From Halieaceae bacterium UBA5085 (GTDB taxonomy: Bacteria > Pseudomonadota > Gammaproteobacteria > Pseudomonadales > Halieaceae): a stretch of DNA of 11,743 nucleotides. The position numbers were made by a program, and so were the translations under genes. Of the stretch, positions 6,026-11,743 are shown in pieces. Numbering within the stretch: the stretch's first letter is position 1; every line of letters begins with the position of its first letter. The notes under the pieces were generated by a model. The model was not told where the DNA came from. It was given only the letters and a program-made list of their open reading frames with translations, and ran no database searches. The stretch spans positions 1 to 11,743 of the forward strand of contig DIAF01000020.1 in assembly GCA_002414665.1 (NCBI GenBank), given 5' to 3'.

Positions 6026-6479
6026 AGCCGGGGGGCTCCTGACCGGGTGGCACAAATCCGGCGTTGAACCGCTCGTCCACAGCACGCTGTTCCACGCGCT
6101 CGGCGTGTTCCTGGGCGAGAATGCGCCGGCGCGTTACGAAGTCCTCAAGGGTGGAGGTCTGCAGCGATTTCTGCATCCAGTCCTGGCGCTGCTGCTGCAG
6201 TTTCTCGGTACTCTCTGCAACGGTGCTGAGTTGCAGGCGAATGGCATCGTTCAGGTTGGAGAGGAACTGGCGATAATCCTGCAGTTGCGCCGCAGCCATA
6301 CCCGACGCCGACATCTCGCGCAGTTGCTGTTCGTATTCGTCCGCGAAGCGACGCAACTGATTGAGCTGGTCGTTGTTGCGGCTGTGGTGTGCCTGTTGTT
6401 CCTGCAGGTTGCGCGCCGCACCCGCCTGGTCGGCGCGGGCCACCGTGACGACCTTGTCGAGTTTATCCGGAGCGGTCAT
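6015..6479 (-). CDS. fliJ: FliJ, flagellar export ATPase stalk/chaperone-escort protein
   Basis: FliJ is a small soluble coiled-coil protein that sits in the centre of the FliI hexamer like the gamma subunit of F1-ATPase. It contacts FlhA and cycles export chaperones. The 154-residue product is strongly helical, hydrophilic and rich in Gln, Arg and Glu across about 5-135. It carries the FliJ-like run QLNQLRRFADEYEQQL (38-53) and QLQDYRQFLSNLNDAI (65-80), and a Pro/Gly-rich tail (143-154). Length and position after fliI are typical. The ATG overlaps the fliI stop (ATGA). The last codon and stop form part of the RpoN promoter for fliK. Sequence similarity in this family is low, so position adds weight to the call. 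Confidence 0.93.
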   Translation of the reverse strand: MTAPDKLDKVVTVARADQAGAARNLQEQQAHHSRNNDQLNQLRRFADEYEQQLREMSASGMAAAQLQDYRQFLSNLNDAIRLQLSTVAESTEKLQQQRQDWMQKSLQTSTLEDFVTRRRILAQEHAERVEQRAVDERFNAGFVPPGQEPPGSGT

Positions 6480-7846
6480 GACTGGCCCCCAAGGCCTGCA
6501 GCCCGGGCGGTGTCGAGGAGTGCGTTAAGGCTGTGCTGCATATCCCGTTTCTCATTCCAGGGTTGGCTTATCAGCGCACGCAATGGGCCTATCGCGCCCA
6601 GGGCCCGGTCAATGGCCGGGTCGGTGCCGCGTTCGTAGGCACCGATCGTTATCAGGTCTCGATTCTCCCGCCACACAGAATACAACTCCTTGAGCTGCCG
6701 TGCCAACTGTAGCTGTGCCGGGTCCACCACGTTGACCATCGAGCGGCTGATGGAGGCTTCGATATCGAAGGCCGGAAACATGCCGGAGTCCGCCAGCTGC
6801 CGCGACAGCACAATGTGACCGTCGAGAATGGCGCGTGCCGAATCGGCGATCGGGTCCGCCAGGTCATCACCTTCGACCAACACCGTGTAGATGGCGGTGA
6901 TGGAGCCCTCCTCGGTATTACCCGCGCGCTCCACCAGTGCCGGCAGCAGCGAAAACACCGAAGGCGGATAGCCCTTGGCGACCGGTGGCTCGCCGGCGGC
7001 CAGGCCGATTTCACGCTGCGCCTGGGCAAAGCGGGTCAGCGAATCCAGCAACAGCAGTACGTTCTTGCCCTGCCGGCGGAAGTGTTCTGCGATGGCGGTG
7101 GCGCGCCAGGCGCCGTGTACCCGCATCAGCGGCGGGTCATCCGCCGGCGTCGCCACAACCACCGCACGCCGCAGCCCCTCAGGCCCGAGGATCTCATCCA
7201 CGAACTCACGCACCTCGCGCCCGCGCTCGCCGACCAGCCCCACCACAATGACATCCGCGGCCGTGTGCCGGGTCATCATGCCCAGCAGGGTGCTCTTGCC
7301 CACCCCGCTGCCGGCGAACAGACCGAGGCGCTGCCCCCGGCCAATGGTCGCCAGCGCGTTGATCGCCTGCACCCCAACGTCCAGCGGTTCGCGCACCGAG
7401 CCGCGTGCCAGCGGGTTGATGGCACCACCGCGCAGAGGCGCGTAGTCACGGAACATCACCGTGGGGCCACCATCGAGCAGGTGGCCAGCGCCGTTGATGA
7501 CGCGACCCAGCAGGTGCTCGTCGACACCGACCCGATGACTGAAGCCCAGCGGGCGCACGCGCGCGCCGAGCATGACACCGTGCAGGCTGCCCTCCGGCAT
7601 GAGAATCAGTCGGCCCTCGGAAAAGCCCACCACTTCGGCTTCCACGCTGCGCTGCTCTTCCGCCTGAATGCTACAGCGGCTGCCCACCGCGCCGGTGCAG
7701 CCGGCCACTTCAAGCCGCGTGCCGACCATGCGCACGAGACGGCCCTCGCGGATCGGTGATACCGCATTCACCCGGGCAGCCAGGCCGCCGATCTGGCGCT
7801 GCAGACGGGTCGCCCGCTCGGCCTCCAGGTTCGCCGCAGCACTCAT
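6476..7846 (-). CDS. fliI: FliI, flagellum-specific export ATPase
   Basis: FliI is the cytoplasmic ATPase of the flagellar type III export apparatus, related to the F1-ATPase beta subunit. It forms a hexamer around FliJ and is held by FliH. The 456-residue protein has a variable N-terminal domain (1-30) and a beta-barrel part (about 35-105). The catalytic domain carries Walker A GSGVGKST (179-186, Lys184), GLVGERGREVREF (203-215) with the putative catalytic Glu, and Walker B VLLLLDSLTRFAQAQREIG (263-281). It also has the family motifs GEPPVAKGYPPSVFSLLP (285-302) and EGSITAIYTVLVEGDD (313-328). The C-terminal helical domain follows. All key residues are present. The ATG overlaps the fliH stop by 4 bases, and the stop overlaps fliJ in the same way. 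Confidence 0.98.
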   Translation of the reverse strand: MSAAANLEAERATRLQRQIGGLAARVNAVSPIREGRLVRMVGTRLEVAGCTGAVGSRCSIQAEEQRSVEAEVVGFSEGRLILMPEGSLHGVMLGARVRPLGFSHRVGVDEHLLGRVINGAGHLLDGGPTVMFRDYAPLRGGAINPLARGSVREPLDVGVQAINALATIGRGQRLGLFAGSGVGKSTLLGMMTRHTAADVIVVGLVGERGREVREFVDEILGPEGLRRAVVVATPADDPPLMRVHGAWRATAIAEHFRRQGKNVLLLLDSLTRFAQAQREIGLAAGEPPVAKGYPPSVFSLLPALVERAGNTEEGSITAIYTVLVEGDDLADPIADSARAILDGHIVLSRQLADSGMFPAFDIEASISRSMVNVVDPAQLQLARQLKELYSVWRENRDLITIGAYERGTDPAIDRALGAIGPLRALISQPWNEKRDMQHSLNALLDTARAAGLGGQS

Positions 7847-8448
7847 GTCTCTGTTGCCCCACCCACGGCGCCGCGACTCTCGCGCAGCGCTCGCAGCACG
7901 TCGTCAAGGCGCCGCTCGGTGGAGGCATCCACATAGCTCTCGGCGGTGGCCACGCGGCAGCCCCCGCGCAGCAACGCGGCGTCGGTGTGCAGGGTTACCG
8001 CCAGCTTTGGCAACTCATTCGCCAGCCACTCCCGTACCAGTGCGGCATCGGCCGGGTGCAGGTGCACGTCCACCGGCCCCTCAACCGCTTCAAGAATTTC
8101 CAGCGCTTCCGCCAGCACGGTTTCTATCGCACCTGCTGAGGTTTCCAGCTCACGCCGCACCACAGTGGTCGCCACACGCACCACGAGTTCGGAGAGCTCA
8201 CGCAGCAGATCGGCTTCCTGCTGCCGAAACGGCGCGGCCATATTGCCCAGCAGGGCGGCCAATTCGGCCGCCGTGGCCGCGGCCTTGGCACGCCCTGCGG
8301 CAAGCCCCTCAGCGTGCCCGGCAGCATAGCCCTCGGCACGCGCGCGTTCGGCGAGGGCGGCGGTATCCGGCACCGCGACCGCCGGCGCCGCATCCTGCAG
8401 TGGCGGTGGCTGCCAGCTGCGCGGGCGACCGGGGTCAGACAAAATCAT
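7843..8448 (-). CDS. fliH: FliH, negative regulator/peripheral stalk of export ATPase
   Basis: FliH dimerises, binds FliI and holds it at the C-ring through FliN and at FlhA. It resembles the b and delta subunits of ATP synthase. The 201-residue protein has a Pro-rich N-terminus with one Trp (RSWQPPP, 10-16); N-terminal Trp residues bind FliN/FlhA in enteric FliH. A glycine-repeat helix follows, with G40, G44, G48 and G52 spaced every four residues, then a long coiled coil (about 53-120). A C-terminal domain carries VDVHLHPAD (126-134) and RGGCRVATAESYVDASTERRLD (161-182), a signature of the family. The start lies inside the end of fliG (14-base overlap) with a GGGGG-type ribosome binding site. 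A TTG two codons in is a less likely alternative. Confidence 0.95.
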   Translation of the reverse strand: MILSDPGRPRSWQPPPLQDAAPAVAVPDTAALAERARAEGYAAGHAEGLAAGRAKAAATAAELAALLGNMAAPFRQQEADLLRELSELVVRVATTVVRRELETSAGAIETVLAEALEILEAVEGPVDVHLHPADAALVREWLANELPKLAVTLHTDAALLRGGCRVATAESYVDASTERRLDDVLRALRESRGAVGGATET

Positions 8449-9448
8449 CGCCCCCTTTACCCAGGGTAATTTCGCCTTCGTCCGACAGGCGCCCCGCCAC
8501 CGCGAGAATCTCCTTCTGCGCCGCCTCCACTTCGGACAGCTTCACCGGGCCCTTGGCCTCAAGGTCCTCGCGCAGCATATCGGCGGCGCGGGAGGACATG
8601 TTATTGAAGAACTTGTCCTGCAGGCGGTCGTCCACGCCTTTCAGCGCAATCACCAGACTGTCGACGGCAATTTCGCGAATCAGGCGCTGCATGCCGCGGT
8701 CGTCGAGTTCCATCAGGTTGTCGAACACGAACATCAGCTCGCCGACTTTTTCACCGAGTTCCGCGTCGGCCTCTTTGAGCGCACCGAGCAGTTCTGACTC
8801 GACATCTGCCTTGACGTTATTCAGGATGGCGGCGGCGCTGGTCATGCCATTGACCGAGCGCGGCGGGGTTTTGCGCACCTTGCCCAGCTGCTTTTCCAGC
8901 ACCTTGTCCAGCTCTTCCATCGCCGCCGGGTCAATCACCTGCAGGCGTGCCACACGCAACAATGCCTCACTGCGCACCGGTTCGGGAATGTTCACCAGCA
9001 CCTGGGCCGACTGTTCTTCGTCCAGCGAGGCCAGCACGATGGCGATGATTTGCGGGTGCTCATCCTCCAGCAGTTCAGCCACAGCACCCGGATCCATCCA
9101 CTTCAGGGCCTCGATGCCGGAGGTTTGCTGCTTGCCGGGCATCACCTTGGCCAGCATCGAGCGCGCCTTGCTCTCGCCCAGCGCATTGGTCAGCACCCTG
9201 CGGGTAAACTCAGGCGCGCCGAGGCCCAGCGGGTTCAGCGCGCTGGCGTCCTCGTGAAACGCCGCGAGCACCGCCTCCACCTGTTCATTGGAAATGGACG
9301 CCAGCGAGGCCATGGCCTCGCCAATCCGCTGCACCTCGCGCGGTTCCATATGGCGCATGATGGCGGTCGCGGACTCCTCGCCTACCCCCAGCAAAAAAAC
9401 GGCAGCGCGCTGCGCGCCGCTCAACCCGGCTCCCGCGGCATCAGCCAT
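8435..9448 (-). CDS. fliG: FliG, flagellar motor switch/rotor protein
   Basis: FliG is the rotor protein at the top of the C-ring. It binds the FliF C-terminus, FliM, and the stator protein MotA through a charged C-terminal helix. The 337-residue length is normal. The N-terminal domain (about 8-100) begins LSGAQRAAVFLLGVGEE. The middle domain contains EHPQIIAIVLASL (130-142) with the EHPQ motif that binds FliM. The hinge motif MFVF is at 239-242, followed by LMELDDRGMQRLIRE (245-259), the torque helix region with its conserved charged residues. The ending is RAADMLREDLEAKGPVKLSEVE (287-308). It overlaps fliF by 8 bases and fliH by 14, so translation is probably coupled. No ribosome binding site better than GGTGG is seen. 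Confidence 0.98.
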   Translation of the reverse strand: MADAAGAGLSGAQRAAVFLLGVGEESATAIMRHMEPREVQRIGEAMASLASISNEQVEAVLAAFHEDASALNPLGLGAPEFTRRVLTNALGESKARSMLAKVMPGKQQTSGIEALKWMDPGAVAELLEDEHPQIIAIVLASLDEEQSAQVLVNIPEPVRSEALLRVARLQVIDPAAMEELDKVLEKQLGKVRKTPPRSVNGMTSAAAILNNVKADVESELLGALKEADAELGEKVGELMFVFDNLMELDDRGMQRLIREIAVDSLVIALKGVDDRLQDKFFNNMSSRAADMLREDLEAKGPVKLSEVEAAQKEILAVAGRLSDEGEITLGKGGDDFV

Positions 9449-11102
9449 CGCCCGCCACCCACTGTTTCATTACGTGTGCCGCCCGCTGCGGTTCACCTTC
9501 CGCAACACTGCGCGCCATCTGCAATTGCTGCTGGTAGCCGGTGTTGCCCGGCAGCCCACGGCGGTTGCCCGCCAGGGTCACCTGGTCGTCGCTCATCAGC
9601 TCACCCGCGGCGCCCTGCGCGTACCCTGCGTCACCGTAGCCGTCGTTGCCCAGGGCGCGCTGCCCCGGGCCAATGGCCGCCGGTACCGGTGCGACGGAAA
9701 ACTGCATCAAGGGACGCACCACAAAGAACAGCAATGCCGCCAGGCCCGCCGCGACGCCCAGCCCCTTCAACAGCCGCCACAGCCAGTCCTGCTCGAGAAT
9801 CGAGGGTTCCGGGGGGGCTTCCAGTGCCGGCGGTTCGACGAAAGAAGCGTTGATCACGCTCACGGTGTCACCGCGCTCCTCGCTGAAGCCCACGGCTTCG
9901 CGGGCAAGACGCGTAATCTCCTCCACCCGTTCCGGCGCCAGCGGGGCACGCGCCACCGAGCCATCCTCGGCGGTGGTTTCCACGTGGTCCAGTACCAGTG
10001 CAATCGACAGCTTGCGCAGGGTGCCGGGTGTTTCACGAATGTGACTGATGGTCTTGTCCATTTCGTAGTTGCGTGTCTCGCGACGGGTCGAGCGGGTCGG
10101 CGCGGTGTTCTGTGCCGCCGCTGCCTCCGGCGGCTGGGCCAGCACATCCGGGTCTTCCGGCGGCTGGTTGGCCAGGGTACCGGGCACACCGCCCTCCAGC
10201 AGCCGGGTAGTCATCTCCTCCGAGGTCTGCTCACTGCGCAACACCGTGTCCGGGGCATACACTTCACTGGTACGCTCGATGCGGGTGAAGTCGATATCGG
10301 CAGAGACCTGGGCGTGCACACGACCCGGCCCGAGGATGGGCTCCAGAATATCGACAATCCGCTGGCTGTAGCGCTGCTCCAGTTGCTGCGCCATCTGGAA
10401 CTGTTCCTTGCTGTAACCGAAATCGTCCGGGTTGCCCTGGGAGGACAGCAGGCGGCCCTGCTGGTCGACCACCGAGACGGTCTCCGGCTTCAGGTTGGGG
10501 ACGCTGGCGGACACCAGGTGCACGATACCCGCAAGCTGGCGCTCGGAGAGCACCCGCCCGCCGTACAGGTGCAACACCACGGACGCGGCGGGCTCCTGGC
10601 GCTGGCGCAGGAAAGCGCTCTGCTTGGCCATGGCCAGGTGCACGCGCGCACCGCGCACGCCGTCCAGGGCGCTGATGGTCCGCGCCAGCTCCTGCTCCAG
10701 CGAGCGGTGATAGCGCGCCTGCTCCATAAAACTGCTGACGCCGATTTCCTGTTCCTGGTAGATGCTGTCGAAACCGATATCGCCAGAGCGCGGAAAGCCC
10801 TCGGTCGCCAGCAACAACCGCGCGCGGTGCACTTCGTCGGCGGCCACAGTCACCATGCCCGTGCGGTCGTCCAGACGGTAATCAATACCGTTGGCGTCCA
10901 GGGTGCTCATCGCCGACGTGGTGTCCTCGGCCGCCATGCTGCCGAACAACGGCTTGTAGTTCGGCACCAGCATCCACTGCACCAGGCCAATGCCCAGGGC
11001 GATAGAGGCGGCGAGGCCGACGAGCAGCGCAATCTGCCGGGAGACCGGCTGGCGACTGTAACCGTTGAAGCGGGCGACAAGTCCGCCGCTGTTCTCTGCC
11101 AT
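9441..11102 (-). CDS. fliF: FliF, flagellar MS-ring protein
   Basis: FliF builds the MS-ring in the inner membrane, the platform for the rotor and export gate. The 553-residue protein has a cytoplasmic N-terminus and transmembrane helix 1 at about 23-46. The periplasmic ring-building domains follow (YKPLFGSM at 49-56; ARYHRSLEQELARTISALDGVRGARVHLAM at 129-158, the secretin/YscJ-like part). Next come the beta-collar segment, with a Pro/Gln/Ala-rich linker at about 306-340, NYEMDKTISHIRETPG (345-360), and transmembrane helix 2 at about 444-466. The cytoplasmic tail ends AHVMKQWVAGDG, which in the family binds FliG. The ATG is preceded in frame by a stop, so the start is fixed. It lies 43 bases after fliE. 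Confidence 0.97.
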   Translation of the reverse strand: MAENSGGLVARFNGYSRQPVSRQIALLVGLAASIALGIGLVQWMLVPNYKPLFGSMAAEDTTSAMSTLDANGIDYRLDDRTGMVTVAADEVHRARLLLATEGFPRSGDIGFDSIYQEQEIGVSSFMEQARYHRSLEQELARTISALDGVRGARVHLAMAKQSAFLRQRQEPAASVVLHLYGGRVLSERQLAGIVHLVSASVPNLKPETVSVVDQQGRLLSSQGNPDDFGYSKEQFQMAQQLEQRYSQRIVDILEPILGPGRVHAQVSADIDFTRIERTSEVYAPDTVLRSEQTSEEMTTRLLEGGVPGTLANQPPEDPDVLAQPPEAAAAQNTAPTRSTRRETRNYEMDKTISHIRETPGTLRKLSIALVLDHVETTAEDGSVARAPLAPERVEEITRLAREAVGFSEERGDTVSVINASFVEPPALEAPPEPSILEQDWLWRLLKGLGVAAGLAALLFFVVRPLMQFSVAPVPAAIGPGQRALGNDGYGDAGYAQGAAGELMSDDQVTLAGNRRGLPGNTGYQQQLQMARSVAEGEPQRAAHVMKQWVAGDG

Positions 11103-11145
11103 GAATCAACTCACTCCTGAGGGGGCTATGATAAACCAGCAGGCA
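11103..11145 (-). other. fliE-fliF spacer, with a small hairpin across the fliE stop
   Basis: This 43-base gap carries the fliF ribosome binding region (AGGAG, about 11 bases before the ATG, an unusually long spacing). A short inverted repeat, GCAGG-7 bases-CCTGC (11139-11155), straddles the fliE stop codon. No U-run follows it, so it is not a convincing terminator. I see no promoter: a GG/GC pair here (11125-11137) has 9 bases between elements instead of the required 10. Confidence 0.35.
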
Positions 11146-11457
11146 TCAGACCTGCATGCTCATCACTTCGCGGTATGCGGTGAGCAGTTTGTTGCGTACT
11201 TCACTCAGCGCCTGGAACTCCAGGCTGGCTTTCTGCGCCGTCACCATCAACTCGGCCAGCGACACACCCGGCTGGCCTTCCTCGAAGGCCGTGGCCATGG
11301 CCCGCGAGGTCTGCATGGCCTGATTCACATCGTCGATGGATTGTTTCATGAAGCTGGAAAAGTCGGCGCCGCCCGCCGCAGCGGCTGATTCACCGCCCGC
11401 CTCGGCCGCCATGCTGCGCATTTGCGCCAGCACCTGGTTGATTGCCATTTCGCTCAT
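11146..11457 (-). CDS. fliE: FliE, MS-ring/rod adaptor protein
   Basis: FliE joins the MS-ring to the proximal rod. It is exported early by the flagellar type III system and makes the junction for the other rod proteins. The 103-residue product has the typical size. It has a variable Ala/Gly-rich N-terminal part (about 10-30) and the helical rod-like C-terminal half with SFMKQSIDDVNQAMQ (35-49), VSLAELMVTAQKASLEFQ (65-82) and VRNKLLTAYREVMSMQV (87-103). The ATG at 11455-11457 is chosen because AGGAGA lies 4-5 bases upstream. A further in-frame ATG three codons in is also possible. It begins only 13 bases after the flrC stop, without a visible promoter in that space. Confidence 0.96.
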   Translation of the reverse strand: MSEMAINQVLAQMRSMAAEAGGESAAAAGGADFSSFMKQSIDDVNQAMQTSRAMATAFEEGQPGVSLAELMVTAQKASLEFQALSEVRNKLLTAYREVMSMQV

Positions 11458-11470
11458 GGTATCTCCTCTC

Positions 11471-11743
11471 CTACTGTGCGTGGGGTACAGCCAACCCCAG
11501 TTCACGGAAGCGCGCCAGCTTGTAGCGCAAGGTGCGCGGGCTGATGCCCAGCCGCTGTGCGGCTTCCTTGCGATTCCCGTCGACCGCGGACAACGCGGCG
11601 ACGATCAACTCGCGCTCCCGTTCTTTCAAGTCGCCCTCCAGCTGCGGCTCGGCCGGCGTCTCGGACGGTGCCACCAGGGAAGGCCCCGGCACTGATGCTG
11701 CCGCAGGCGCCATGGCGGCGACAAAATCGATATCCTCGGGGCC
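11471..11743 (-). CDS. flrC: FlrC/FleR-type sigma-54 response regulator, C-terminal end (cut by window edge)
   Basis: This is the last 90 residues of an NtrC-family response regulator; the frame continues beyond the right edge. It begins GPEDIDF, the segment that follows the AAA+ domain in this family. A variable Ala/Pro-rich linker comes next. The C-terminal Fis-type helix-turn-helix reads AVDGNRKEAAQRLGISPRTL, then RYKLARFRELGL. Placed directly before fliE, it matches FlrC (Vibrio) or FleR (Pseudomonas), the activator that works with sigma-54 on middle flagellar genes after phosphorylation by the FlrB/FleS kinase. Receiver and AAA+ domains are outside the window, so assignment to flrC rather than another NtrC-like regulator rests on the helix-turn-helix and location. 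It ends 13 bases before fliE. Confidence 0.85.
   Translation of the reverse strand, partial: GPEDIDFVAAMAPAAASVPGPSLVAPSETPAEPQLEGDLKERERELIVAALSAVDGNRKEAAQRLGISPRTLRYKLARFRELGLAVPHAQ

Noticed and set aside
6048..6062. TGGCACAAATCCGGC on the plus strand, correct GG-GC spacing
   Set aside because: The -12 box is CGGC, not TTGC, and no plus-strand gene follows. Probably a chance match inside fliJ.
9288..11120. Long plus-strand open frame (610 codons) opposite fliF
   Set aside because: Its translation is rich in His, Arg, Gln and Gly with no domain pattern, and it lies exactly opposite the well-supported fliF/fliG genes. GC-rich DNA commonly gives such antisense frames.
11125..11137. Possible RpoN promoter before fliF (CTGGTTTATCATAGC on the minus strand)
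   Set aside because: The GG and GC elements are 9 bases apart; sigma-54 requires 10, and the -12 box is ATAGC.

Overview
The whole window is one densely packed flagellar gene cluster read on the minus strand, so transcription runs from high to low coordinates. In transcription order it holds the C-terminal end of an NtrC-type flagellar regulator (FlrC/FleR), then fliE, fliF, fliG, fliH, fliI, fliJ, fliK, fliL, fliM, fliN, fliO, fliP, fliQ, fliR and the N-terminal part of flhB. The two outer genes are cut by the window edges. I find no credible plus-strand gene, RNA gene, mobile element or CRISPR array.

The DNA is GC-rich. A sigma-54-type response regulator directly before an unbroken fliE-to-flhB series is the layout of polar-flagellum loci in Gammaproteobacteria (Vibrio, Shewanella, Pseudomonas type). 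I infer a GC-rich gammaproteobacterium, possibly marine. The genus cannot be read from this sequence.

There are three blocks. Block 1 (about 11743-6015) carries the flrC end and fliEFGHIJ: the rod/MS-ring adaptor, the MS-ring, the rotor protein and the soluble ATPase complex FliH-FliI-FliJ. Block 2 (5980-4652) is fliK, the hook-length ruler and export-specificity switch. Block 3 (4437 to 1) is fliLMNOPQR-flhB: a stator-associated protein, the C-ring switch proteins and the membrane export gate. Most genes in blocks 1 and 3 overlap by 1-14 bases or sit within 13 bases of each other, which suggests translational coupling.

The main regulatory reading is that the two gaps flanking fliK each carry a sigma-54 (RpoN) promoter. 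The one before fliK is a perfect TGGCACG-N4-TTGC match whose -24 part overlaps the last codons and stop of fliJ. The one before fliL is TGGTATA-N4-TTGC, with an AT-rich, IHF-site-like segment upstream and a transcribed leader that can fold into a long hairpin just before the ribosome binding site. The cluster is therefore probably several overlapping transcription units rather than one operon.

The proteins are ordinary members of their families, except that FliM is rather divergent with a short N-terminal linker. I see no undescribed system here; the items most worth checking are the two promoters and the fliL leader.
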